16,301 nucleotides of DNA from Gammaproteobacteria bacterium RBG_16_37_9 (GCA_001801345.1 MGXJ01000041.1:38576-54876); one strand, 5' to 3'. Shown: positions 6,317 to 13,675, counted from the stretch's first letter. Made by a program: numbers and translations. Notes: generated by a model not told the origin, from the letters alone.

Positions 6317-7933
6317 ATGTTAGGGATTACTTACGCAGTAATGTTCTTTTTTGTCCTAGCTTTAATAGGATACGGTTGTCACACGGTTTGGAAGATCAAA
6401 AAGCAATTGCATATTTTGCAGCTTAACTCCTATTTTAATCGACGTTATCTAGGTTGGTTGAATAATAAAAAAGCCCAAGTATTTAATCTTAAAGAGCTAG
6501 AGCCACTGCTGGCTTTGGTAGGCATGTTTTTTCAAGGGCCACTGATAGTTTTAGTGCTTTTTACGCTTATTTATTTTAGATTATTTTTAATCCGGCCTGA
6601 TTTGCCAGAAAAGAAACCTCTGGTATTTACCCCGCGTGCTACCCGTCTGTTTGTGTTTAGTCTTGGTTTTTTATTAGCGATATATATGGGGGTAATTGCC
6701 ATTTGGTGGGGCAAAGGAGATTTTTGGTTAGAGATGTCCATAGGATTATTGGTCATTTGTAATTTTTTTGCGCCATTTTTATTAATGCTAATAAACCTGT
6801 TACTTTTACCGCTAGAAAAAATTATTCAATATTGGTATTTCCGTGATGCTTATCGTTACCTTCGCACCTTGACGAATTTGAAAGTTATAGGAATCACCGG
6901 AAGTTTTGGCAAAACCACCACTAAATATGTTTTGATGGAAATTTTGCGCCATCGATTTAATGTCTTAAAAACCCCAGGAAGTTACAATACTACTATGGGT
7001 ATAACTAAAGTTATCCGCTCAGAACTAAAACCAATCCATGATGTTTTTGTAGTGGAAATGGGTGCCAAAAAGCCGGGCGATATTCGAGAAATTTGCGAAT
7101 TAGTGCAGCCACAGTATGGATTGATTACTGCTATTGGCGAGCAACATCTTGAAGAATTTAAAACACTTGAAAATATCAAAAAGACTAAAAATGAGTTGAT
7201 AGAGGCTTTGCTGGAGCATGGGGTAGCCTTCTTTAATATGGATGACTCTAGTTGTCGAGAATTGGCAAGCGCTACTAAGTGTCGTGTTGTTTCTTATGGA
7301 ATTGAGGCAGATAAATTAGATTATCGTATTTTGGATATAACTTTAGATGAGCATGGCAGTAGTTTTAGAGTGATTTGTGCTCGAGATAATTCCCAGGCTA
7401 TTTTCCAGACTAAGTTGCTTGGTAAACACAATATTTATAATATTTTGGGAGCAATAGCAGTTGCTGGTGATTTAGGAATGCCGTTGTCTGAGATGGTATA
7501 TCCACTCAAGCAAGTTTCTGCTATACCACATCGTTTGGAGTTAAAGAAAGTAGGGAATAATATTATTTTTATTGATGATGCGTTTAATTCTAATCCAGTT
7601 GGGAGCAAAATGGCACTTGAGGTATTAGGGCAAATTTCTGGTAAAAGGAAGATTATTATTACTCCAGGTATGATCGAGTTGGGGGTAAAAGAAAATGAAT
7701 ATAATGAGCATTTTGGAGAATATATTGCAGCAGTTTGTGATTATGTTATTTTAGTTGGGAAAAAACAGACTTTAGCATTGCAGCGGGGATTAAAGGCCAA
7801 GCAATATTCTGAAGAAAAATTATTTATTGCAGCGGATTTTGCTATGGCCAAAAAGCATTTGGAACAGATTTTACAGGCAGGGGATGTGGTTTTATTTGAG
7901 AATGATTTACCGGATAATTATAGTGAGCAGTAA
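6317..7933 (+). CDS. Membrane-anchored MurF-like ligase (probable D-Ala-D-Ala-adding enzyme)
   Basis: This 538-residue protein has two parts. The first 190 residues hold about four hydrophobic segments (roughly 3-25, 66-90, 110-130, 138-165). The rest is a Mur ligase core: ATP loop GITGSFGKTTTK with Lys199, VVEMGAKKPGDI, GEQHLEEF, KKTKNEL, LGKHNIYNILGAIAVA, and the MurF-like FIDDAFNSNPVGSKMALEVL. The MurF family normally begins with a soluble domain that holds UDP-MurNAc-tripeptide; that domain is absent and the membrane region takes its place. Position between murE and ddl/mraY implies it adds D-Ala-D-Ala to the tripeptide, probably at the membrane. Whether it acts on the nucleotide or a lipid-linked precursor cannot be told. 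The start has only a weak ribosome binding site and follows the hydrolase stop by 6 bp. Confidence 0.85.
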   Translation: MLGITYAVMFFFVLALIGYGCHTVWKIKKQLHILQLNSYFNRRYLGWLNNKKAQVFNLKELEPLLALVGMFFQGPLIVLVLFTLIYFRLFLIRPDLPEKKPLVFTPRATRLFVFSLGFLLAIYMGVIAIWWGKGDFWLEMSIGLLVICNFFAPFLLMLINLLLLPLEKIIQYWYFRDAYRYLRTLTNLKVIGITGSFGKTTTKYVLMEILRHRFNVLKTPGSYNTTMGITKVIRSELKPIHDVFVVEMGAKKPGDIREICELVQPQYGLITAIGEQHLEEFKTLENIKKTKNELIEALLEHGVAFFNMDDSSCRELASATKCRVVSYGIEADKLDYRILDITLDEHGSSFRVICARDNSQAIFQTKLLGKHNIYNILGAIAVAGDLGMPLSEMVYPLKQVSAIPHRLELKKVGNNIIFIDDAFNSNPVGSKMALEVLGQISGKRKIIITPGMIELGVKENEYNEHFGEYIAAVCDYVILVGKKQTLALQRGLKAKQYSEEKLFIAADFAMAKKHLEQILQAGDVVLFENDLPDNYSEQ

Positions 7934-7944
7934 TTGTTGAGGAG

Positions 7945-8084
7945 ATCCTCGGGTCAAGCGTCCTCGGGCTTGACCCGAGGAGGATGACACTCTTTTTTGT
8001 TGGACGAAGGCCCGAGGATGATTCTCTTTTTTTGTCATCCTCGGGCTTGTGTTTGTCATCCTCGGGCTTGACCCGAGGATCTAG
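7945..8084. repeat. Cluster of family B palindromes between the MurF-like gene and ddl
   Basis: Most of the 192-bp spacer is repeat. Arms 7946-7959 and 7968-7981 pair over 14 bases, and an alternative inner palindrome uses 7961-7981, so two folds compete. A minus-oriented unit ends with GATGACA at 7983-7989. A truncated unit starts at 8033 (TGTCATC then CTCGGGCTTG) and a complete unit follows at 8054-8084, ending in GAGGATCTAG. The arrangement looks like repeated insertion into an older copy. It may also act as an mRNA-stabilising or transcription-attenuating structure; no U-tract fits a clean terminator. Confidence 0.75.
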
Positions 8085-8125
8085 AATTAATAAAGATAGC
8101 GGTTTTCTAAAGTGTTGGAGTAGGT

Positions 8126-9307
8126 ATGAAATTAAACGTAGCAGTAATTTTTGGTGGTAGAAGCGTAGAACATGAAATCTCCGTGATTTCAGCGAACCAG
8201 TGTATTAATGCGCTTGATAAAAACAAATACAATGTGATACCAGTTTATATTTCTAAACAGGGTAAATGGTATACCGGCAATGATCTTCTTAAATTAGAAA
8301 ATTATCGTGATAGTGAAAAATTACTTGCCGAGAGCCAAAAGATTATTATTAACCAAAATTCAAGTGCAACTAATTTTTATAAAGAGCCAAACGGAATTTT
8401 TACCAGTAGAAAGCCAGTTAATATTGATATTGCATTTCCTGTAACTCATGGCACTTACGGGGAAGATGGAGCTTTACAGGGATTATTTGAGACAATGAAC
8501 ATTCCTTATGTTGGTTGTGATGTTTTGGCATCCGCTATTACGATGGATAAGATTACTACTAAAATGTTGTTACAAACGCTTGGTATTAAAGTTTTAGATT
8601 ATTTTTGGTTTTATAGTGATAAGTGGGTTAGCGTAAGAGATTCAGTTGTGTCTGACATTAAAGCTAAATTTAATTATCCTTTGGTAGTGAAGCCAGGAAA
8701 TTTAGGTTCAAGCATTGGTGTGGCTGCGGTGAATAATGATGTGGAGTTGGAAGATGCTGTGGATTTGGTGATAAGGTTATCACAGCGGGTTTTAATCGAA
8801 CCCAAAGTCACTAATCTCAAGGAAATTAATTGTGCGGTGCTTGGTGACCGAGATTTTGCTGAAGTATCTCTTTGTGAAGAGCCATTTCGTTCTGATGATA
8901 TTCTTTCATATTGTGATAAATATTCTGGCGGCATGAAAAATAAATCTGGGATAGGTCTTGGGAAAAACGCAAATAGTGGTATGAGCGGTGCTAAGCGTAA
9001 AATACCTGCTGAAATTTCTAGCAAAATGAGCGCTGAAATTCAAGCGATAGCAAAGCAGGCTTTTATTAATCTAAATTGCAACGGTGTTGTTAGAGTCGAC
9101 TTTCTTATTGATCAAAATACTAATGAAATTTACTTATGTGAATTAAATACTATTCCTGGTTCACTCGCGTTTTATCTTTGGGAGCCCCTTGGTAGAGATT
9201 TTGCCGCTTTGACAGAACGTTTAATTGAGCTTGCATTAAAGCGCCATCGCGAAGTTAATAATTTGGTGGTATCTTATGCGGATAATATACTTAAAGGGTG
9301 GCGGTAG
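8126..9307 (+). CDS. ddl: D-alanine--D-alanine ligase (long Gram-positive-like form)
   Basis: Ddl joins two D-alanines with ATP to make the dipeptide that MurF adds. Motifs in order: FGGRSVEHEISVISA at 9-23, THGTYGEDGALQGLFE, ITMDK, the ATP-grasp VVKPGNLGSSIGV and metal-binding CELNTIPGSLAFYLWEP near the C-terminus. Tyr262 in SYCDKY sits where D-Ala-D-Ala-specific enzymes have tyrosine, favouring normal dipeptide over D-Ala-D-Lac. At 393 residues it exceeds E. coli DdlA (364) and DdlB (306). Part of the surplus is a Gly/Lys/Asn-rich stretch at about 268-289 in the omega-loop region. GGAG at 8117-8120 precedes the ATG. Its TAG lies inside a family A palindrome. The NTIPGSLAFYLWEP form recalls Firmicutes-type enzymes, suggesting possible transfer (inference). 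Confidence 0.93.
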   Translation: MKLNVAVIFGGRSVEHEISVISANQCINALDKNKYNVIPVYISKQGKWYTGNDLLKLENYRDSEKLLAESQKIIINQNSSATNFYKEPNGIFTSRKPVNIDIAFPVTHGTYGEDGALQGLFETMNIPYVGCDVLASAITMDKITTKMLLQTLGIKVLDYFWFYSDKWVSVRDSVVSDIKAKFNYPLVVKPGNLGSSIGVAAVNNDVELEDAVDLVIRLSQRVLIEPKVTNLKEINCAVLGDRDFAEVSLCEEPFRSDDILSYCDKYSGGMKNKSGIGLGKNANSGMSGAKRKIPAEISSKMSAEIQAIAKQAFINLNCNGVVRVDFLIDQNTNEIYLCELNTIPGSLAFYLWEPLGRDFAALTERLIELALKRHREVNNLVVSYADNILKGWR

Positions 9308-9361
9308 CCGCAAGCTTCAGCTTGCGTTTTCGAGCAACGCAGGCTAAAGCCTGCGGCTACC
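9303..9361. repeat. Family A structured palindrome, 59 nt (copy 1)
   Basis: The unit is bounded by GGTAGCC (9303-9309) and GGCTACC (9355-9361). Inside are two 7-bp hairpins with 2-nt loops: GCAAGCT/AGCTTGC (9310-9325) and GCAGGCT/AGCCTGC (9339-9354), joined by a 13-nt linker. The predicted fold is a three-way junction. The ddl stop codon (9305-9307) is contained in the left outer arm. The copy at 14761-14819 has identical segment lengths. Confidence 0.85.
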
Positions 9362-9415
9362 ACCAACTCTACCAAAATTTATATATGTTTATAATTTTAT
9401 TTACACGAGCCAACT

Positions 9416-10498
9416 ATGCTATTTTACATTGCTAAACTACTTGAATCTTACCATCGTGGTTTTCACGTTTTTCACTACATTACTTTGCGTTGTGTTTTAA
9501 CTGCTCTGACCTCGTTATTGATTGCTTTGTTGATCGGGCCAGCAGTAATTCGCAAATTAATTTACTACCAAATTGGTCAAACCATTCGTTTAGACGGGCC
9601 CAAGAGTCATTTACAAAAATCTGGAACTCCTACTATGGGCGGAGTTTTAATTTTAATTGCTATTAGTTTGAGTGTAATACTGTGGGCGGATTTAAGTAAT
9701 CATTACATTTGGATAGTCCTTATTACAACCTTAAGTTTTGGTTTGATTGGTTTTATTGATGATTATCGAAAGTTAATTTTGAAGAATTCTCGTGGCCTAT
9801 TAGCACGACAAAAATTTTTGTGGCAATCGCTAATTGGTCTTTGTGCTGCCGTATTTTTATTTTCGACCGCTAAATATACGACTGAAACGCAGCTTATTAT
9901 CCCATTTTTAAAATCTTTTAGTTTGGAACTTGGAATTTTTTATATATTTTTTGTTTATTTTGTTATCGTTGGCAGCAGTAATGCTGTTAATTTAACCGAC
10001 GGGCTTGATGGACTTGCGATCTTGCCAACGGTTATGATTGCAGGAGCTTTAGGCATTTTTGCGTATGTTAGTGGTAATCTAAATTTTGCTAAATATTTAT
10101 TAATTCCTTATGTGCCTGGAGTTGGGGATGTTGCTATATTTTGTAGTGCTATTGTTGGCGCTGGCTTGGGTTTTCTTTGGTTTAATACTTACCCCGCACA
10201 AATTTTTATGGGAGATGTGGGCGCGCTTGGACTTGGTGCTGCTTTAGGCATAATTGCTGTTATAATTCGCCAAGAGTTGGTGTTTATGATTATGGGCGGC
10301 GTATTTGTTCTTGAAACGGTTTCAGTTGTTTTACAGGTTGCTTCATTTAAACTTACTGGCAAGCGTATTTTTAAAATGGCGCCAATCCATCATCACTTCG
10401 AACTTAAGGGTTGGCCTGAACCAAGGATTATTGTTCGTTTTTGGATTATTACTTGTATTTTAGTTTTGCTCGGACTTTCAACGTTAAAGCTACGTTAA
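9416..10498 (+). CDS. mraY: Phospho-N-acetylmuramoyl-pentapeptide-transferase
   Basis: MraY transfers phospho-MurNAc-pentapeptide from UDP to undecaprenyl phosphate, making lipid I at the inner membrane. The protein has 360 residues, the same as E. coli, and about ten membrane segments. Catalytic aspartates Asp115-Asp116 (GFIDDYRK) and Asp267 (FMGDVGALGLG) fall at the E. coli positions. NAVNLTDGLDGLA at 189-201 and the HHHFELKGWPEPR segment near 325-337 are intact. The N-terminal GPKSHLQKSGTPTMGG is also typical. No strong ribosome binding site precedes the ATG at 9416. Unlike the usual order, murD and ftsW do not follow, so the dcw cluster is broken after this gene. Confidence 0.97.
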   Translation: MLFYIAKLLESYHRGFHVFHYITLRCVLTALTSLLIALLIGPAVIRKLIYYQIGQTIRLDGPKSHLQKSGTPTMGGVLILIAISLSVILWADLSNHYIWIVLITTLSFGLIGFIDDYRKLILKNSRGLLARQKFLWQSLIGLCAAVFLFSTAKYTTETQLIIPFLKSFSLELGIFYIFFVYFVIVGSSNAVNLTDGLDGLAILPTVMIAGALGIFAYVSGNLNFAKYLLIPYVPGVGDVAIFCSAIVGAGLGFLWFNTYPAQIFMGDVGALGLGAALGIIAVIIRQELVFMIMGGVFVLETVSVVLQVASFKLTGKRIFKMAPIHHHFELKGWPEPRIIVRFWIITCILVLLGLSTLKLR

Positions 10499-10508
10499 TG
10501 GTAGCTAC

Positions 10509-10555
10509 GGTAGCCGCAGACCCCGTTATGTTTCTAAACGGGGCTTGCGGCTACC
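10509..10555. repeat. Family A palindrome, single-hairpin variant
   Basis: Outer arms GGTAGCCGCA (10509-10518) and TGCGGCTACC (10546-10555) enclose one stem, CCCCGTT/AACGGGG (10521-10527 with 10537-10543), around a 9-nt loop. It occupies most of the gap between mraY and the LpoA-like gene, lying just upstream of that gene's ribosome binding site. No U-tract follows, so termination is uncertain. It shares its boundaries with the 59-nt copies but has one internal hairpin instead of two. Confidence 0.75.
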
Positions 10556-10593
10556 AACTGCATAACTGTATTTTAGAATTAGAGGAAACTCTT

Positions 10594-11820
10594 ATGTTTA
10601 CAAAAACTAAAATTATTTTATTATGGTTGGCTGTAGTTTTATTTCTTACTGGCTGCGGCGGCAACATGTGGCAAAATGGGAAGAAAGCCAAAGTTGTAAC
10701 ATCAAGAAGCGAAGTGTTGTTGAGTCATGAAACACCAAACAATATAGTCTTAATGTTGCCCTTAAAAGGAGAGTTTGCTGCTAATAGCCAAGCGATTCGT
10801 AATGGTTTTTTAGCAGCTTATTATAATTCTCGTAAGCAACGTCCAGAGATTAGCATTAAAGTTATTGATACCACCGATGATGATGTGCAAACTTTATATC
10901 AGCAAGCTGTAGCAGATGGTGCTGAGGTGATAGTCGGACCGCTAACAAAACAAGAGGTGGTAGCAGTAATGGGCATGAATCCATTGCCAGTTCCCACTAT
11001 CGCTTTGAATACTCTAGATGACTATACCCACAATTTTGCGCCAAATCTTTATCAGTTTGGTTTATTGCCGCAAGATGAAGCAATACAGGTTGCAGTAAAG
11101 ATGATGCAAGAACAACATAATCGAGCGGCGATTATAGTTCCTGAAAATAGCTGGGGGAATAAAATAGCTACGGCGTTTAAAAATAAATATGAATCTGAGG
11201 GGGGCAGGGTAGTAGCTACTTTAAATTATCATTCTGCTTTAAATTTATCACAGCAAATTTGTCCCTTTTTAGCGCAAGATCCTATGAAATTGTGTGTGCC
11301 ACAAAAACGTAAAGACAAAAAACAAAATGCTTCCAGTGAATCAATGCGGCGTCAAGATATTAACGCTATATTTTTAGTAGCAACTGTAGCCCAGGCGCGG
11401 CAAATTGTGCCACTATTAAAATTTTATTATGCTGGTGATTTGCCGATTTATTCAACTTCAGCAGTTTACACTGGAACACCTAATCCAGCTTTAGACCAGG
11501 ACATTGATGGTGTTTATTTTTGTGATATGCCATGGGTGCTTAAAGATCCCGGTCTTTTTAGTGAAGATTTACAAGCAATCCATAAACAGATTACAACCCT
11601 TTGGGCTGATTCTTTGGTTGGTTACAATAGATTCTATGCTTTAGGTGTAGATGCTTATAATTTAGCTTTAGGGTTAAATGGATTTTTAAGTGCCCCGCAA
11701 AGCGGAGTAAATGGTGCCAGTGGCGTATTATATTTGGACGACTTTAATCATATTTATCGTGAGTTGCAATGGGCTAAGATGCATAATGGGGCGGTGGTTG
11801 TTGCGCCCCGCGAATCATAA
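10594..11820 (+). CDS. LpoA-like penicillin-binding protein activator, short form
   Basis: This is a 408-residue lipoprotein. Residues 1-20 form a lipoprotein signal with lipobox LTGC, so Cys21 would be acylated and the mature protein held at the outer membrane. From about residue 48 it shows the LppC/LpoA periplasmic-binding-protein-like fold: IVLMLPLKGEFAANSQAIRNG, VIVGPLT, then LWADSLVGYNRFYALGVDAY and a C-terminal GASGVLYLDDFNHIYRELQWA. LpoA stimulates PBP1a from the periplasmic face. E. coli LpoA (678 residues) has an extra N-terminal helical/TPR domain that is missing here. AGAGGA at 10581-10586, 7 nt upstream, fixes the start; an in-frame start at 10441 inside mraY would bury the lipobox. 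The adjacent yraN supports the lpoA (yraM) identity. Confidence 0.85.
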   Translation: MFTKTKIILLWLAVVLFLTGCGGNMWQNGKKAKVVTSRSEVLLSHETPNNIVLMLPLKGEFAANSQAIRNGFLAAYYNSRKQRPEISIKVIDTTDDDVQTLYQQAVADGAEVIVGPLTKQEVVAVMGMNPLPVPTIALNTLDDYTHNFAPNLYQFGLLPQDEAIQVAVKMMQEQHNRAAIIVPENSWGNKIATAFKNKYESEGGRVVATLNYHSALNLSQQICPFLAQDPMKLCVPQKRKDKKQNASSESMRRQDINAIFLVATVAQARQIVPLLKFYYAGDLPIYSTSAVYTGTPNPALDQDIDGVYFCDMPWVLKDPGLFSEDLQAIHKQITTLWADSLVGYNRFYALGVDAYNLALGLNGFLSAPQSGVNGASGVLYLDDFNHIYRELQWAKMHNGAVVVAPRES

Positions 11821-11865
11821 CCCCGACTCCCTTGCGCTCTCCCTACTATCCTCGTGTTCTCCTAC

Positions 11866-12059
11866 TGTCATCATTCGTGTCAAGCACGAATGCAGGCTCT
11901 CGCGCTCTTCTACTGTCATTCTCGGGCTTGACCCGAGGATCTAGTATGTAGTGTTTAGTTCCTCGGATCTGCGCTTCGCTTGTCCGAGAGCCTGCCCTCG
12001 TGTTTAACACGATGGATGACATACTTTTTTTGTCATTCTCGGGCTTGACCCGAGGATCT
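11866..12059. repeat. Nested family B palindromes in an inverted pair
   Basis: The 292-bp spacer between the LpoA-like gene and yraN is nearly all repeat. A 37-nt unit at 11866-11902 reappears inverted at 11985-12021 with 31 of 37 positions equal. Both run TGTCATC, a 7-bp hairpin built on CGTG/CACG, then GCAGGCTCTCG. Between them is a full family B copy at 11914-11944 (TGTCATT, CTCGGGCTTGACCCGAG, GATCTAG), and another follows at 12031-12059 behind a run of T. No gene is supported in this spacer. Confidence 0.75.
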
Positions 12060-12112
12060 TCATAGTTTGTAATACTAAAGTATTAAAAATACCTTTTTAA
12101 CGACAACTCAAA

Positions 12113-12481
12113 ATGCTATCTTCAAAACAAAAAATAGGTAAAGAGATTGAGAATTTGGCATGTGCTTATTTACAGCAACGTGGATTAAGATTGATTGTGG
12201 CCAATTATCCCTGTAAAGTTGGTGAAGTAGATTTAATTATGAGTGATGATCAAACTTTGGTTTTTATTGAAGTGCGGTATCGTAAAAATTTTAATTATGG
12301 AGATGGCGCGGCAACAGTTGATAAAAATAAGCAGCGTAGAATTATTAAAGCAGCAACTTATTATCTGCAGGAGTGCAACTTATACGATAAGGTTTTGTGT
12401 AGATTTGATATCGTTGCTGTTTCAGGTGTTTCTAAGTATGAACTTGATTGGATTAAGGATGCTTTTTGGGTAAAATGGTGA
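12113..12481 (+). CDS. yraN: UPF0102 family protein YraN (nuclease-fold)
   Basis: The 122-residue product matches the UPF0102/YraN family in length and motif order. IGKEIENLACAYLQQRGLRL opens the fold (quoted from residue 8). GEVDLIM at about 37-43 and VFIEVRYR at about 50-57 form the D...E-x-K/R-like core of the PD-(D/E)XK nuclease superfamily, with arginine at the last position. CRFDIVAV follows near 96-103. The family is thought to act on Holliday-junction-like or recombination DNA, but the role is not settled. It follows the LpoA-like gene, as in many gammaproteobacteria. The ATG at 12113 lacks a clear ribosome binding site. It ends convergently with lptC. Confidence 0.92.
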   Translation: MLSSKQKIGKEIENLACAYLQQRGLRLIVANYPCKVGEVDLIMSDDQTLVFIEVRYRKNFNYGDGAATVDKNKQRRIIKAATYYLQECNLYDKVLCRFDIVAVSGVSKYELDWIKDAFWVKW

Positions 12482-12496
12482 CGTATATCCTTACTA

Positions 12497-12528
12497 ACAG
12501 CTCCTAACGGAGCTGTAGAATTGTTTTA
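12497..12528 (+). terminator. Candidate rho-independent terminator after yraN
   Basis: ACAGCTCC (12497-12504) pairs perfectly with GGAGCTGT (12509-12516) over 8 bases around a 4-nt loop. The following AGAATTGTTTTAAA is T-enriched but not an uninterrupted U-run. It lies 16 bp after the yraN stop, between convergent genes. The rest of 12482-12607 contains only a minor TGGGGAT direct repeat and no gene. No strong terminator was seen for the opposing lptC transcript. Confidence 0.5.
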
Positions 12529-12607
12529 AATTTCATGGGGATATCTTAGCCTATCGAGGCAGGTAAAATTTTCAAAAAACTAGTGGGGATCAGGATTTGA
12601 CGTCTTC

Positions 12608-13171
12608 CTATTTCGTCTGATACAAGCCTTCGACTTTTGATAATAGCTTAACAATTCCCGTTTTAAAATCCGCTTGAGCGCCAACAGAATTAGTTGTGTT
12701 TCCGCTTTGAACAATAGTTATAGGTTGGTCTGTTTGCGCAAATTTAATATCTGGATAAATATCAAGAGCGGAGGTTGTAATGTCAAAATCACTATTGTTA
12801 ATATCAGCAGCCTTGGTAACTTTTACATTATCCCAAAGATGAATAATATCTTTTCCTTTTTCGCTTCTGCCTTTACTCGCAGTTATGTGCCAAGGTTGTT
12901 CATTTGGGGTATGCATTATCATGTTTGGGTTATCGAATAAATAAACATTATTAGTGGCAAAATGGGTAATTTTGTTGGCATAAACTTGCTTGTGTATATA
13001 ACCTTGTTGATTAAATTTTGTATAAGCAGCATTAGTCATAAAAAAATCTGGATTATCGCTGGACGCTACATTAATAGTGGTAATTTTTTTTGCAGTAGAT
13101 AAAGCTATAATACTTGTGCCTATAAATACGATTAGCACTATTATGGAAAATAGAATAGTTTTTTTGTTCAT
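12608..13171 (-). CDS. lptC: LPS export protein LptC
   Basis: LptC is the inner-membrane bitopic component of the Lpt machine. It receives LPS from LptB2FG and passes it to LptA. The 187-residue product (191 in E. coli) has one membrane segment at about residues 5-27 and a periplasmic beta-rich domain. Family-like segments include NPDFFMTNAAYTKFNQQG, the WHITASKGRSEKG region, LWDNVKV and the C-terminal GAQADFKTGIVKLLSKVEG. Its ATG overlaps the kdsC stop by four bases (ATGA), so the genes are translationally coupled. It is the last gene of the unit; lptA and lptB, usually next, are absent here. Confidence 0.92.
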   Translation of the reverse strand: MNKKTILFSIIVLIVFIGTSIIALSTAKKITTINVASSDNPDFFMTNAAYTKFNQQGYIHKQVYANKITHFATNNVYLFDNPNMIMHTPNEQPWHITASKGRSEKGKDIIHLWDNVKVTKAADINNSDFDITTSALDIYPDIKFAQTDQPITIVQSGNTTNSVGAQADFKTGIVKLLSKVEGLYQTK

Positions 13172-13671
13172 TTGCTTTTGGTATTAGAGCTTAAAATCAT
13201 TTCGCATGCTTCCCGCACTGCGCCATTACCGCCTTTGGCTTTAACTATATAATTTGCAGCTGCAAGTATTTTGGGTGTGGCATCAGCAACTGCAATACTG
13301 AAACCAACCGTTTGCATAATTGACAGATCTGGAATGTCATCGCCCATGTAAGCGACATTTTCGTTTTTTAGTTTAAGCTTCTTTTTTAGCCGGTTAAATG
13401 GCAGTATTTTATCAGAGATACCTAGATAAACATGCTTTATTCCAAGTTCATGCAAGCGTTTAGCAGTAGCTTTAGATTTACGTCCAGAGATGACAGCAAC
13501 TTCGATCTTGTTGTCTAGTAACAACTTTAAACCGATGCCATCGCGAACATCAAAGCTTTTTGTTTCCATGCCATTATCAGAGAAATAAATTTTGCCATCG
13601 GTCAAGACGCCATCGACATCTAAGATTAGGAGTTTAATATCAAGAGTTTTTAATTTTTTAGGTGTTTTCAT
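13168..13671 (-). CDS. kdsC: 3-deoxy-D-manno-octulosonate-8-phosphate phosphatase
   Basis: KdsC is a cytosolic HAD phosphatase that converts Kdo-8-phosphate to Kdo for LPS inner core synthesis. In 167 residues it shows all HAD motifs: LDVDGVLTDG with nucleophile Asp18 and Asp20, ISGRKS at 61-66, a lysine around 88, and GDDIPDLSIM with Asp111-Asp112. It is the compact, C0-type form without a cap domain. The C-terminal KGGNGAVREACEMIL matches the family, including the flexible tail glycines. It is somewhat shorter than E. coli KdsC (188), mostly at the N-terminus. It starts 4 bp after kdsD ends, with no obvious ribosome binding site, which suggests coupling. Confidence 0.95.
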   Translation of the reverse strand: MKTPKKLKTLDIKLLILDVDGVLTDGKIYFSDNGMETKSFDVRDGIGLKLLLDNKIEVAVISGRKSKATAKRLHELGIKHVYLGISDKILPFNRLKKKLKLKNENVAYMGDDIPDLSIMQTVGFSIAVADATPKILAAANYIVKAKGGNGAVREACEMILSSNTKSK

Positions 13672-13675
13672 ATTG

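Noticed and set aside
8674..9024. Minus-strand open frame of 116 codons within ddl
   Set aside because: It lies wholly opposite conserved ATP-grasp sequence and has no motif or start signal.
10441..10593. In-frame upstream start for the LpoA-like protein inside mraY
   Set aside because: It would place the lipoprotein signal internally and translate a palindrome; AGAGGA sits correctly before the ATG at 10594.
11711..11944. Open frame of 77 codons overlapping the end of the LpoA-like gene
   Set aside because: It is out of frame with the LpoA-like gene, and its tail is the translation of a family B palindrome, a common source of false genes.
11866..12059. Possible CRISPR-like array
   Set aside because: The units are palindromes of mixed orientation and unequal spacing, without regular unique spacers or cas genes.
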